From: F23-D06 sp045132055
Lineage (GTDB): Bacteria; Bacteroidota; Bacteroidia; Bacteroidales; WCHB1-69
Assembly (NCBI GenBank): GCA_045132055.1
Contig: JBGURP010000007.1
Location: forward strand, 1-64,000
Direction of reading: 5' to 3'
Length of the DNA: 64,000 nt
How positions within the stretch are numbered: the stretch's first letter is position 1; each line of letters begins with the position of its first letter. Made by a program: the position numbers and the translations under genes. Below, one piece after another: positions 43,720 to 52,582 of the stretch. Under the pieces are notes generated by a model, which saw only the letters and a list, made by a program, of their open reading frames with translations, made no database searches and was not told where the DNA came from.

Positions 43720-44246
43720 ATTAAATATTGTGCATAATCGTATAAATTGTCAAAATGGTATCGTGTAATATTCAAAATTTCATCAAAATCAGGATGGCGG
43801 ATGGGGCCCACATGGACGGGCAGAAGACCAGCGTTCTGTGCAAATTGCATATCCGACAGGCTGTCGCCCACCATCACGGAATCAGCAAAATCGATGTCGG
43901 GGAAGTCGGCCTTGGCTTGCAATGCCATACCAATCTGGGGCTTGCGGCAGGAGCATTCCTCCGCAGCCAGATGAGGACAGCAATAGATGGCATCCATGGG
44001 CGTGTGTTGGTCGAGCAGGCGCATCTGCATGTAGCTGTGCACGGCATCCACCTGGGCCTGCGTGCAAATCTTCTTGCCAATGCATTGCTGATTGGTCACC
44101 AGCACAATATGCTTGAACTTTGGACGCAACAACTTCATTGCCTCCAGGAAATGGTCTATAAACACAAACTGATCCACGGATTCCACATATCCGCCCACAA
44201 TCTGCACGTTCACCACGCCGTCCCGATCCAAAAACAGGGTATTCAT
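43716..44246 (-). CDS. HAD-IIIA phosphatase, GmhB-like
   Basis: ATG 44246 begins MNTLFLDRDGVVN with the HAD nucleophile DxD; the longer frame would include the promoter. The 176-residue protein has the VTNQQ motif II region, a zinc-loop CCPHLAAEECSCRKP, and the motif IV region VMVGDSLSDMQFAQNAG. This matches D,D-heptose 1,7-bisphosphate 7-phosphatases, which make precursors of LPS core heptose, or related histidinol-phosphate phosphatases. The TAG stop lies in a 28-bp palindrome, so the C-terminus may have been changed by repeat insertion. Confidence 0.85.
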   Translation of the reverse strand: MNTLFLDRDGVVNVQIVGGYVESVDQFVFIDHFLEAMKLLRPKFKHIVLVTNQQCIGKKICTQAQVDAVHSYMQMRLLDQHTPMDAIYCCPHLAAEECSCRKPQIGMALQAKADFPDIDFADSVMVGDSLSDMQFAQNAGLLPVHVGPIRHPDFDEILNITRYHFDNLYDYAQYLM

Positions 44247-44260
44247 TTTGAAAAAGCGGG

Positions 44261-44268
44261 CAAAAATA
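44261..44268 (-). promoter_or_regulatory. -7 element (TATTTTTG) for HAD phosphatase
   Basis: TATTTTTGCCCGC on the minus strand lies 14 bp upstream of ATG 44246 and supports the shorter start. Confidence 0.6.
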
Positions 44269-44300
44269 CACAAAATTGTGATTGATTGCCATAAAAACCA

Positions 44301-44328
44301 TGTGGAGGCTTCTTAAAAGGCCTCCACA
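44301..44328 (-). terminator. Hairpin downstream of 44418 promoter
   Basis: TGTGGAGGC pairs perfectly with GCCTCCACA (9 bp, 10-nt loop); on the minus strand TGGTTTTTA follows. It is either a terminator for the upstream operon or the end of a short RNA. Confidence 0.55.
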
Positions 44329-44417
44329 CAGCAACTAATCAAAATATTAAAACAACAACTTATTATTAAATTAAATCCATAATTAATAACCACAAATTCT
44401 CTTCAGATTTAACGCTG

Positions 44418-44425
44418 CAAAAATA
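44418..44425 (-). promoter_or_regulatory. Orphan -7 element (TATTTTTG)
   Basis: TATTTTTGCAGCG on the minus strand, with no gene for 170 bp; a hairpin with a T-rich tail lies ~90-125 bp downstream. The 44247-44507 interval otherwise holds no gene. Confidence 0.5.
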
Positions 44426-44507
44426 CAATGCGGAAGGACCACCGTCCATCCCATTAAATAATGAAAAAAAACAAACTCGTACCCAGATATTAGGAGTGCA
44501 GTAGAGA

Positions 44508-45164
44508 TTAGGGCAGAGTACCGACTTTCTTAAGGCATTTTTCTTTGGCCATAGCATTGGGATTGGTACCCAGCTCACCCTGCGGTATAGGCTGATTAAT
44601 CAGTTGGAAAAGCTGGACCCAGTAGGGAGGAAAAGTGCCGTCCTCCGCCTTGAAGTTCATCGGGGCTGCATGAAACAGATGCTTGCCTTTGGGGGTTACA
44701 TACGAATCATATACCAACTCCGTGCAGTAATGCCGGTCATTGTCGGGCATAAAATAGAGATCGTATGCCTCGCCACAATATTTTCTTGTATTCAAAACAT
44801 ATTGGGCAGCATGGCGGGACTGCTTCAATCGCATCACATCCAACTGGGGATATTCACCATTCTTCAAAGTAAAATCGGCCAGAAAAGTGTCCAGCGGATG
44901 GCGATCCACACCATGTTTGAGCGTAGCATCCACAATCCATATTGCACCTTTATCATCCACCTCCAAAACGGCGACATGGATATAGTTCAGCTGGTCTGCC
45001 TTTCCCGTGGCAGACGCTATTGCTCCCGACATGGAATCGTCAAAAATGGTATAATCAGCCGGAATGCCCACAAACAACAGGTCGCCAGTGCGCACCTGCA
45101 CTTTCTGCGCAGTAACGGTGCAAAGCGTCAGCAACAATCCTACTAATGCCAAAAGATTTTTCAT
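44508..45164 (-). CDS. YiiX/YebB-like permuted NlpC/P60 cysteine hydrolase
   Basis: The 218-residue protein has signal MKNLLALVGLLLTLCTVTA|Q. The permuted papain-like fold is indicated by RTGDLLFVGI, the catalytic His in YIHVAVLE, VDATLKHGV, and the catalytic Cys in HYCTELVYDSY. Members hydrolyse amide or acyl bonds in peptidoglycan or lipids; the substrate is unknown. It follows the small barrel gene by 8 bp and likely shares its transcript. Confidence 0.85.
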   Translation of the reverse strand: MKNLLALVGLLLTLCTVTAQKVQVRTGDLLFVGIPADYTIFDDSMSGAIASATGKADQLNYIHVAVLEVDDKGAIWIVDATLKHGVDRHPLDTFLADFTLKNGEYPQLDVMRLKQSRHAAQYVLNTRKYCGEAYDLYFMPDNDRHYCTELVYDSYVTPKGKHLFHAAPMNFKAEDGTFPPYWVQLFQLINQPIPQGELGTNPNAMAKEKCLKKVGTLP

Positions 45165-45172
45165 ATCGTTCT

Positions 45173-45823
45173 TCAGAATTGATAAAAATAGCTGATCATC
45201 ATCACAGAATTGTACTGTAGTTTGATTCTTTGGTTCACGGCCCAGTTCGGCTTACGGACATGCAGAATGGAATTAGAATACCGGAAGCTGACGCCATGGT
45301 GCTCGTTGAACATGTATGAGATGCCCGCCAATGCAGAAAATTCGAATCTGCGAAACAGTGGCCGTCCCTGGATGACGCCATAAATATCGCGTTCATTCTG
45401 ATACAGATTCACGCCGAACATGGGACCGAGTTCAAACTCAAAGTCGCTGCTGCCGTGGATAGTGAGACGGGCGAAACGCCAGCGTAGCAGCACCGGCACT
45501 TCCAGATAACCGATATTGAGCACATACTTGTTCATCATGGAAACATTCTGTTTGGGCGGATAATAGGTATGACTGCCCTTCATGGTGAAGTCGATCTCGG
45601 CTTGGATTTTCAAATTTCCCTTGTCATTCAAAGGGTAACAGGCATACACCCCGGCATATGCACCGAGTTTATGGAAACCGGTCAGGTTGTCGCCGGAGAT
45701 TTGCGAAGCCGTAAAGCCAGCCCGCACGCCGCCTTTGAAGTTGCTGCCAGTAGTGGACCGCTGGGCTTGTGCTGTACCGAAAAGCAGAGCAATCAAGAAT
45801 ACCGATATCGTTATCTTTCTCAT
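45173..45823 (-). CDS. PorT-like outer-membrane beta-barrel protein (paralogue)
   Basis: The 216-residue protein has signal MRKITISVFLIALLFGTAQA|Q. The barrel pattern GVRAGFTASQISGDNLTGFHK matches the N-terminus of the 39654-40457 protein (SAGANFSQIEGDDVHGFYK), followed by IQAEIDFTMKGSH, IGYLEVPVLLRW and FRYSNSILHVR. OMP_b-brl_2 type; function unknown. It lies 6 bp downstream of yqgE and 8 bp upstream of the papain-like hydrolase gene. Confidence 0.83.
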   Translation of the reverse strand: MRKITISVFLIALLFGTAQAQRSTTGSNFKGGVRAGFTASQISGDNLTGFHKLGAYAGVYACYPLNDKGNLKIQAEIDFTMKGSHTYYPPKQNVSMMNKYVLNIGYLEVPVLLRWRFARLTIHGSSDFEFELGPMFGVNLYQNERDIYGVIQGRPLFRRFEFSALAGISYMFNEHHGVSFRYSNSILHVRKPNWAVNQRIKLQYNSVMMISYFYQF

Positions 45824-45829
45824 TTACAA

Positions 45830-46411
45830 TTAGTTCAGATTGATATATTCAGGAACGTTGAGCCAATGGCGGTAATCCTTTCCGAGCACCTGCACCGCTT
45901 TCTCCCACATCTTTTCCGCTTCGGTATGGAAAATCAGCTCGGGTGTCGGATTGCCGACCACCCACATGTTGCGGGCGATTTCCTGTTCCAGTTGCCCGGG
46001 ACTCCACCCAGCATAACCCATCATAAAACGGTATTTGAGGGCAGGAATGGCATGGTGTTCAATCAGGGCCAGCAGCACCTGGTCGTAGCCGACATAGATG
46101 CCCGGCGCAATGCGCGCGGACTCTTTGCAACTGTCGAACGAGTGTATCAGAAACAGTGCGGTAGGCAACACCGGGCCGCCCAGATACATGGGGGCATCCA
46201 CGCGCAGACCATCCACCATTTGATTGACCATGTAAGGCAGTTTGTGGTTGAGGATAAGCCCCGCGACGTGCTCGTCTTCGTAATCGGTCAGCAGAACCAC
46301 CGACCGATTGAAGAACGTGTCGTTATAGTAGGGCACCGAAATCAGAATCCTGCCGGAGGCAAGTTCGAATTCGGTCTGTTTCACCGCTAACAGGTCTTTC
46401 TCGAATGGCAT
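45830..46411 (-). CDS. YqgE/AlgH family protein (UPF0301)
   Basis: The 193-residue protein is cytoplasmic, without a signal. Family segments are GRILISVPYYNDTFFNRSVV, VAGLILNHKLP, MYLGGPV and the late RFMMGYAGWSPGQLEQEI. The biochemical role of the family is not settled. It lies 11 bp downstream of murG. Confidence 0.92.
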   Translation of the reverse strand: MPFEKDLLAVKQTEFELASGRILISVPYYNDTFFNRSVVLLTDYEDEHVAGLILNHKLPYMVNQMVDGLRVDAPMYLGGPVLPTALFLIHSFDSCKESARIAPGIYVGYDQVLLALIEHHAIPALKYRFMMGYAGWSPGQLEQEIARNMWVVGNPTPELIFHTEAEKMWEKAVQVLGKDYRHWLNVPEYINLN

Positions 46412-46422
46412 ATTAAAAATTC

Positions 46423-47526
46423 TTACACTTGTTCTATCTGTTCATAAATGCGATCGATGGCATCGGGTTGTGCGAAAGTGCGCAGCACCTGGCTCATCTG
46501 CTCGCATTCCTGCGGATTCTCCAGCAGATGCATCAGGGAAGGCATCAGCTTCTCTTTAGCCTCGGAGTCAGGTATCAGGATTGCAGCTCCTTTAGTGGAG
46601 AGAGCCTTGGCGTTGTAGGTCTGGTGGTCCTCCGCAGCAAACGGGAAGGGCACCAAGATGGTCGGCACTCCGACGACGGCCAATTCCGCGATGGCCAGCG
46701 CGCCGGCCCGCGACACGATTACGTCGGCCATGCTGTATGCATCGTTCATATTGCGGATAAATGGCACAATGCGCACATGCTCATCCTGTTCCGCCAACAG
46801 CTTGGAATCTATGTTCTTGTAGTAAAGTTCACCGGTCTGCCACAACACCTGGACATCCGCCTGGCGAAACTCATCCAGATGGCGCGCCATGGTCTCGTTG
46901 AGCGTTCTGGCGCCCAAGCTGCCACCCACCACCAAGACTGTTTTCTTTTCAGGTGTAAATCCAAAAAACTCGTAGGCTTTGGGATCCTTCCTGTTCAAAT
47001 TCAGAATCTCTGCCCGGATGGGATTGCCCGTTTGCACAATCTTCTCAGCGGGGAAATACTTTTCCAGTCCCTCGTATGCCACGCAAATCTTCTTTGCCTT
47101 CGGGGCCAGCATCTTGTTGGTAACGCCCGGATAGGAGTTCTGTTCCTGTAACAGCGTAGGCACGCCCAGCTGATCGGCGACCTTGAGCGCAGGACCGGAA
47201 GCAAAGCCCCCCACCCCAATGGCGATGTCGGGGTTGAACTCCCGTATGATGCGACGCGCCTTCCGCATCGCCTTCATCAGCACGAATGGCAACTTGATAT
47301 TCTTCCAAATTCCTTTGGGTGACAAATCACGACTGATGCCATAGATGGTCAGCCCCTGAATGTCATATCCAGCTTCAGGAACGCGTTTCATTTCCATCTT
47401 GTCGCTGGCTCCGATAAACAGGATTTCCGCTTCGGGGTTCTCTTTTCTGATTTTGTTGGCAATGGCCAAGGCCGGGAAAATATGGCCTCCCGTGCCGCCG
47501 CCGCTGATTAAATAACGATGCTTCAT
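46423..47526 (-). CDS. murG: UDP-GlcNAc:lipid-linked MurNAc-pentapeptide GlcNAc transferase
   Basis: MurG adds GlcNAc to lipid I to give lipid II on the inner face of the cytoplasmic membrane. The 367-residue GT28 protein has the N-terminal SGGGTGGHIFPALAIA, GVGGFASGPAL, LLQEQNSYPGVTNK, VVGGSLGARTLN and the C-terminal donor site SRAGALAIAELAVVGVPTIL with PFPFAAEDHQTYNA. No other mur or fts genes are adjacent, unlike the usual dcw cluster. The ATG abuts a heptamer-repeat spacer. Confidence 0.97.
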   Translation of the reverse strand: MKHRYLISGGGTGGHIFPALAIANKIRKENPEAEILFIGASDKMEMKRVPEAGYDIQGLTIYGISRDLSPKGIWKNIKLPFVLMKAMRKARRIIREFNPDIAIGVGGFASGPALKVADQLGVPTLLQEQNSYPGVTNKMLAPKAKKICVAYEGLEKYFPAEKIVQTGNPIRAEILNLNRKDPKAYEFFGFTPEKKTVLVVGGSLGARTLNETMARHLDEFRQADVQVLWQTGELYYKNIDSKLLAEQDEHVRIVPFIRNMNDAYSMADVIVSRAGALAIAELAVVGVPTILVPFPFAAEDHQTYNAKALSTKGAAILIPDSEAKEKLMPSLMHLLENPQECEQMSQVLRTFAQPDAIDRIYEQIEQV

Positions 47527-47570
47527 AATAGATTAGAGATTAGAGATTAGAGATATTAGAAGGAAATTTT
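47527..47570. repeat. Heptamer-repeat spacer between aspartate kinase and murG
   Basis: The 44-bp spacer has three GATTAGA units and a degenerate fourth, beginning directly at the murG ATG. On the other side AATTGAA-type repeats continue into the last codons of the aspartate kinase gene (IIEN-stop). Confidence 0.8.
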
Positions 47571-48836
47571 TCAATTTTCAATTATCACGAATTGGATTGT
47601 GGCGCGGCTGGTTTGGCGCAGAATGGCGGTTCGGCCGGCCAGCACCTTATCGATGGTCTGTTCGTCGTAATGTCGGATGGTGATCAGCTCCACATCTTCG
47701 TTGTATTTCACCTTGTATTTTTCATGCAAGGCCTCCACACACTGCTGCACGCGTTGTGGCTCGGCATCTGTGCAAACAGAAAAGCTCACTGCCGAGTTCT
47801 GCATCATGTTGACGCGGATTCTGTATTTGGAAAACACCGCAAACAGCTCCGACAGATTGTCCACCGCGATGAAGGAGAAGTCTCTCGGAAAGACGGTCAG
47901 CAAGGTCTGGTGGTCTTTGACGATGATGGAGGGAATGCGCTCTTCCAGCGAGCAGGAGGTGATGACACTACCAGGTTCGTCGGGTTGGAAGAACGACTTT
48001 ACATAGAGCGGAATCTGCTTATTCTGCAGAGGTTTCAAGGTTTTGGGATGGATAATGGAGGCGCCGTAGTAAGACAGCTCCACTGCCTCCTCGTAGGGTA
48101 TCTTGTCCAGCTTGACCGCATCCGGAAAGCGTTTGGGATCAGCGTTGAGCAGACCCGGCACATCTTTCCAGATGGTCACGCTTTCGGCATCCAAGGCAAA
48201 GGCCATGATGGAAGCTGAGTAGTCGGAGCCTTCGCGTCCCAGCGTGGTTGTCAGGTTTTCGGCCGTGCCGCCGATGAAACCTTGGGTAAGGAACACCCTA
48301 CCCTCCTGGTCCGCCATGGCTTCGCGCACCTGCTGCACCGTAACATTCCAATCTACGCGTCCCTCACGATACGTGGAGTCGGTGCGGACCAGCCTGCGCG
48401 CATCTAGCCATGTGTTGGGAATGCCCGTAAGATTCAGGTACGTGGAGATAATGGTAGTGGACAGAAGCTCACCAAAGCTCACAATCTGGTCGTAATCAAA
48501 ATCGTAGTTATCGGAGGGTTCCATCAACAGGCGTGCCCGCAGTTGGGCGAAAAGGCCCTGAATACGGTCCACGATGGAGCCCGGATCTGGAACCAAACGC
48601 TCAGCCACAGCTACGTGTTGGCTTTGCAACTCTGTCAGCAGGCCTTCAACCTGGTCAGGAGCATTGTAATAGGCATGCAACACCCGCTCCAGAAAATTGG
48701 TCGTCTTGCCCATGGCCGAGATTACGACCACCAGACGGTCGTCGGGGTAACGGCGCAGGATTTCATGCAGATTCTCTATAGCGGCGGCATCCTTGACCGA
48801 AGCACCGCCGAACTTGAAGACTTTGAAGCGCATCAT
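47571..48836 (-). CDS. Aspartate kinase
   Basis: It phosphorylates aspartate at the start of the lysine, threonine and methionine pathway. The 421-residue protein carries the kinase signatures FKFGGASVKD, VISAMGKTTN, SFGELLSTTI and LGREGSDYSAS, plus DVPGLLNADPK. The C-terminal ~130 residues are ACT-like regulatory domains (TVFPRDFSFIAVDNL; VNMMQNSAVSFSVC). No dehydrogenase domain is fused. The start overlaps the stop of the glutaminyl cyclase gene (ATGA), implying translational coupling. Confidence 0.95.
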   Translation of the reverse strand: MMRFKVFKFGGASVKDAAAIENLHEILRRYPDDRLVVVISAMGKTTNFLERVLHAYYNAPDQVEGLLTELQSQHVAVAERLVPDPGSIVDRIQGLFAQLRARLLMEPSDNYDFDYDQIVSFGELLSTTIISTYLNLTGIPNTWLDARRLVRTDSTYREGRVDWNVTVQQVREAMADQEGRVFLTQGFIGGTAENLTTTLGREGSDYSASIMAFALDAESVTIWKDVPGLLNADPKRFPDAVKLDKIPYEEAVELSYYGASIIHPKTLKPLQNKQIPLYVKSFFQPDEPGSVITSCSLEERIPSIIVKDHQTLLTVFPRDFSFIAVDNLSELFAVFSKYRIRVNMMQNSAVSFSVCTDAEPQRVQQCVEALHEKYKVKYNEDVELITIRHYDEQTIDKVLAGRTAILRQTSRATIQFVIIEN

Positions 48837-49819
48837 TTCTCGTTTTTAATCACATACAACAAGGTTTTCCCCACTACACCCAGCGTGTTTTTGTCAATAT
48901 GCTCGATATTGTCGCCCATAGTATGCCAGACGGGATCGAAGCCAGAGCCCGAGGTCATGTCATAGTGGATGATATCGATCATCTTGAAGGGAGCGTACTT
49001 GTTCACATAGTAATGGTCATCCGTGATGATGCCGCCGGGCTGGTTGATAAAATAGTTGTCGAAACCGAGGTCATAAGCGTGTGCCCACACCTTGGCCACC
49101 ACGGGCTGTGCATCGCGTACGGAGAAGCTTTCCTGGTAGAACTGTGCATTGGGTGTACCCACCATGTCGAGCAGAATGCCATAGCGGGCCATGTAGCCCG
49201 GTTTGTGCAGATGCTGCGCCCAATACTGGGAACCGAGTCCCCACCATTCGCCGGAAGGTGCATCATCGCCCTCCTTGGGCCCATAGTCTTCCGCATCAAA
49301 AAGCACAATATCGACGCCGATGTCAGGACGTTCAAGGCGAAGCTGGCGGGCCATCTCCAAGAGCACGCCCACACCAGAAGCTCCGTCATTTGCTCCGTCA
49401 ATAGCCTTGTCGCGGTTGGCGGGCGTGCGATCGTGGTCGGCAAACGGGCGGGAGTCCCAATGCGAAGATAGTACCACGCGCTCGCTCTTTTCGGGAGCGA
49501 TGGAGCCTATGATGTTCTGCGCCGACCAGCTCTTGCCATCGTACGTACGAGCGGTAAAGGGCTGCACGAATGCCGTGTCGCAAAACTCTGAAAGCTTAAG
49601 CAACAGATACTGAGCACATTTGGAATGCGCCTCGCTGCCCATCACACGCGGGCCGAAGTCGGTCTGCGCTTTCACGAAGTTGTAGGCTGAATCAACGTCA
49701 AAAGCCGGCGGCGTAACCGACGGCTTTTGGACTGTTTTATCTTTGGGTTTGTTGGGGCAGCCTGTCAGCAACAAGCAACAGGCCACCAGCCAGCATAATC
49801 TACAATATTTCCAATGCAT
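48833..49819 (-). CDS. Glutaminyl-peptide cyclotransferase lipoprotein (M28 fold)
   Basis: The 328-residue protein has a lipoprotein signal ending LLLTGC (Cys21). The M28 zinc site is visible in SSHWDSRPFADHD, GANDGASGVGVLLE and LFDAEDYG, then GEWWGLGSQYWA, the late DDHYYVN and PVWHTMGDNIEHID. The GEWWGLGSQ and final segments favour glutaminyl cyclase over an aminopeptidase. It would convert N-terminal Gln of exported proteins to pyroglutamate, consistent with all signal peptides here exposing Gln at +1. It overlaps aspartate kinase by 4 bp. Confidence 0.88.
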   Translation of the reverse strand: MHWKYCRLCWLVACCLLLTGCPNKPKDKTVQKPSVTPPAFDVDSAYNFVKAQTDFGPRVMGSEAHSKCAQYLLLKLSEFCDTAFVQPFTARTYDGKSWSAQNIIGSIAPEKSERVVLSSHWDSRPFADHDRTPANRDKAIDGANDGASGVGVLLEMARQLRLERPDIGVDIVLFDAEDYGPKEGDDAPSGEWWGLGSQYWAQHLHKPGYMARYGILLDMVGTPNAQFYQESFSVRDAQPVVAKVWAHAYDLGFDNYFINQPGGIITDDHYYVNKYAPFKMIDIIHYDMTSGSGFDPVWHTMGDNIEHIDKNTLGVVGKTLLYVIKNEK

Positions 49820-49850
49820 TACATCTAAAATTTATCATGAAATGGATAAA

Positions 49851-52295
49851 CTACAGCACCACAATGACACCTTTTATCACCGGATAAGGTTTCCCGTTGT
49901 AGTCCACCATTTTCAAAGTATATACATAGGTTTGGTTCGTAAGTTCTTGTTCGGGATAATCGTCGCTAAAACGGGCACCGCGCCATTTGAAGTTCACATC
50001 TTTAGTCTGGTACACCACTGTTCCATTGCGATTATAAACTGTAAACTCCAGCGATTGCACCAAGCTTTTCTGCGGAATCTCAAAATAGTCGTTGACACCA
50101 TCGTGATTGGAGGGCGTGATCGTATTCGGCAGGTTCATGAACGGCATACACGCTGCTATCTTGTAGCTGGCAGAAGTCTTGCATCCAGCTTCACCGATTG
50201 CGGCATTCACGGTATATACGCCAGCATGCTCGGCCAGATAGGTAATGCCGGTAGCACTCTCATCTCCATTCCAGTCCAGCACATGAATATCTCCTTGTTC
50301 GAACATCTGGTTGGGGCCTGGCACCACGGAAAGTGTGGTACGGAAGGAGTCGCAATAATCACCCACATCGATAATTTCGATCTTGGGAGTCGTCACCTCC
50401 AGTGTCACTGCAACTATGCTATCGCAATAGTTCCATGAATTGTCATTAAAATCATTACCCACGTGGCATTGTTTCGTACCAGCAGCATCCCAGCGATAAG
50501 CATCCCCATACTTTTCACGATTGAAGAAATAGGGCAGCTGGTCATGGCAGGCGAGAACCGTAAGTTCAGAAGTGCCAACCTTCGTGTAAGCGGGATCCAA
50601 ACCGATATTCCGTTCAAGAGTATCACTACATTTCTGCAGTGTATCCTGCATAATGAGCTTAATCATGATGGAGTCCCCACCAGGGTTAAAATCAAAGTTT
50701 GTCAAATCTATGTCCGCCGTATTAGAGACATTGAATCTGGGATTCATCTGGCCCCGGCTTCCAGGTATCTCCTGATACTCCCCTTGAGAGTTCTTATAAT
50801 ACCACTCTATATTCCGGATAGGTGTCTGTTCGGTCGAGATATAGCCTTGTCCGTTTTCATTTGGAACAAGCTCATTAACAGAACCTGTATTGTGCAACTG
50901 AATGATTTGGGAACATGGATAATCCGGATCCGTAATCTGTTCATACTCGAAATCAGGAATTATCTCATACTTTTTGATGTAGGCCTCGTAGGTAAATGGC
51001 ACTCCGGAGTATGATTTCATTTCACAACGATAATAGGGCCATACACGGGCTCCGGACGCTGTAGGGTCAATGGAAAGATTATATCGGGTTCCTGTAATAC
51101 CGGCAGTTTCGCCAGGTTCCAAGGTACTAGCCGAATTTTCTGGATTTTTACCATAATGCCATTCGTACGTATTCTCCAAAAAGCCCCATGGCACCGACAG
51201 ATTGATAGCATTGTCGCCGCACGCATCCACTGAAATGTCCCTAGGTATCAATTTGGCGGCGAACATACCGTATGCCCAGTGAGCTGAAGCATGGCAGGAC
51301 ATGACTCGAATACGGATTTTCACAGACTGTCCACTTGTAGCGTATGGAGTAAGGTCAAAAGCAAGAGGCTTGTATTCAAACCAAAGTACTCTGGGAATAT
51401 CACTTCCAGCCATTCCTCCTGTTTGATCACCGGGCGCAGCACCTTGGCCGGTATAAATTTGACTATAGATAGGGCCTGGACATTCTCTGAAAGGGAAAGT
51501 TGTCGGGGTTGCTTGCGGATACGCCCAATAGTAAGTCGTGTAACCGTTATCATCTGGGCCGCATTGAGAATCCTGATTATAGTCCGTTCCGCTAGGCACG
51601 GCCAAAAAACGATTATATGGCCATGCGTTGTTTATTGTCCCTGTGGGAGTCTGGGTATTGCTATTGCACCGTCTATAGTATCCGTATCCATTGGTCACCA
51701 ACGATCCTGTTTGCCCATCCAACACCTCAATGGAGAATTGGGGGTTATAATTTGCATCATGACCGTACGGTTGTTGACACTTATCCTCCTCAGAAAAGGT
51801 AAAATAGACAAGCAACACGCTGGAGTCTTTCGGCGGATAAAACCAATATTCTATTTGCTGCGACTTTGTGCATTGGGAGCCACTATGGCTATAACATCCC
51901 ACCCGGATGACCTTCTCTTGGAAGTGCTCGGGATTTCCGTCCCATGAACGCGGGAGCACATTCTCATGCACAAACCCCGTAGAGGTTCTGTAACAACGGG
52001 TAGGATCTGCACCCTGATTGGTAATGAGTAAATGACTGGCAGTGACTCCTGAGCCTGTAACTCCACGGGTTTGTGTCGGATTATCCCAAGAGCTTCCATA
52101 TCTGCACTCCACATACTTGTGATTCTGATCACCCAGGGTCATGAAGTCAAGAGGCTGCGGCTGGCCGTTGGGCAGCACGTCGGTCTCGCGCCAGGGAGTA
52201 TAAGTATAGCCTGTCTGAGCCTTGGATTCGAACACGGCAGACAGCAGGAACGCACAGGCACATACTATCATTAAAGAAAAAACACTACGTTTCAT
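49851..52295 (-). CDS. T9SS type B cargo (gliding-motility-associated C-terminal domain)
   Basis: ATG 52295 begins MKRSVFSLMIVCACAFLLSA with cleavage at SKA|Q; upstream residues are polar and unlikely. The 814-residue protein is Cys- and Tyr-rich with beta-sandwich segments. The last ~90 residues are a type B sorting domain: PNTITPSNHDGVNDYFEI, LEFTVYNRNGTVVYQT, WRGARF, QTYVYTLKMVDYNG and VIKGVIVVL. Type B cargo is secreted through the T9SS with partner PorP/SprF-like proteins; none is adjacent. A catalytic motif was not seen; adhesin or matrix role is inferred. Promoter at 52454. Confidence 0.9.
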   Translation of the reverse strand: MKRSVFSLMIVCACAFLLSAVFESKAQTGYTYTPWRETDVLPNGQPQPLDFMTLGDQNHKYVECRYGSSWDNPTQTRGVTGSGVTASHLLITNQGADPTRCYRTSTGFVHENVLPRSWDGNPEHFQEKVIRVGCYSHSGSQCTKSQQIEYWFYPPKDSSVLLVYFTFSEEDKCQQPYGHDANYNPQFSIEVLDGQTGSLVTNGYGYYRRCNSNTQTPTGTINNAWPYNRFLAVPSGTDYNQDSQCGPDDNGYTTYYWAYPQATPTTFPFRECPGPIYSQIYTGQGAAPGDQTGGMAGSDIPRVLWFEYKPLAFDLTPYATSGQSVKIRIRVMSCHASAHWAYGMFAAKLIPRDISVDACGDNAINLSVPWGFLENTYEWHYGKNPENSASTLEPGETAGITGTRYNLSIDPTASGARVWPYYRCEMKSYSGVPFTYEAYIKKYEIIPDFEYEQITDPDYPCSQIIQLHNTGSVNELVPNENGQGYISTEQTPIRNIEWYYKNSQGEYQEIPGSRGQMNPRFNVSNTADIDLTNFDFNPGGDSIMIKLIMQDTLQKCSDTLERNIGLDPAYTKVGTSELTVLACHDQLPYFFNREKYGDAYRWDAAGTKQCHVGNDFNDNSWNYCDSIVAVTLEVTTPKIEIIDVGDYCDSFRTTLSVVPGPNQMFEQGDIHVLDWNGDESATGITYLAEHAGVYTVNAAIGEAGCKTSASYKIAACMPFMNLPNTITPSNHDGVNDYFEIPQKSLVQSLEFTVYNRNGTVVYQTKDVNFKWRGARFSDDYPEQELTNQTYVYTLKMVDYNGKPYPVIKGVIVVL

Positions 52296-52453
52296 AATTT
52301 CAAAAGATTGATTATTACTCTTGCAAACTATTTTCATAACGAAAACACACCTTGTTCTGTTGCAGGTACGCATCTCATTTTGTCAAGAAGTCTGACTACA
52401 AATATTGTCTATCACCACATTCTGCCACATCAGGTAATATTCGTTCACGGCTG

Positions 52454-52461
52454 CAAATATA
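52454..52461 (-). promoter_or_regulatory. -7 element (TATATTTG) for T9SS type B gene
   Basis: TATATTTGCAGCC on the minus strand lies directly after the tRNA-Met terminator T-run and ~160 bp before ATG 52295. Confidence 0.6.
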
Positions 52462-52490
52462 AAAAAAATACACAGACGATGTCTGTGTAT
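52461..52490 (-). terminator. tRNA-Met terminator
   Basis: ATACACAGAC (52468-52477) pairs with GTCTGTGTAT (52481-52490) around a GAT loop; on the minus strand a T-run follows. Confidence 0.88.
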
Positions 52491-52492
52491 TT

Positions 52493-52569
52493 TGGTGGCG
52501 GGAACGGGAATTGAACTCGTGACCTCCGGGTTATGAATCCGACGCTCTAACCGACTGAGCTACCCCGCC
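52493..52569 (-). tRNA. tRNA-Met (CAT), elongator, CCA encoded
   Basis: 77 nt including an encoded CCA. Acceptor GGCGGGG/TCCCGCC is fully paired, D-arm GCTC/GAGC, loop TTCATAA gives anticodon CAT, T-arm ACGAG/CCCGT with one mismatch. Paired 1:72 excludes the initiator. tRNA-Ile2 (CAT read as lysidine-AU) is less likely but not excluded. Confidence 0.88.
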
Positions 52570-52582
52570 GTTTTTGAGGCTG

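Noticed and set aside
52493..52569. tRNA-Ile2 with lysidine-modified CAT anticodon
   Set aside because: The overall body resembles elongator tRNA-Met of Bacteroidetes; not excluded without a covariance model.
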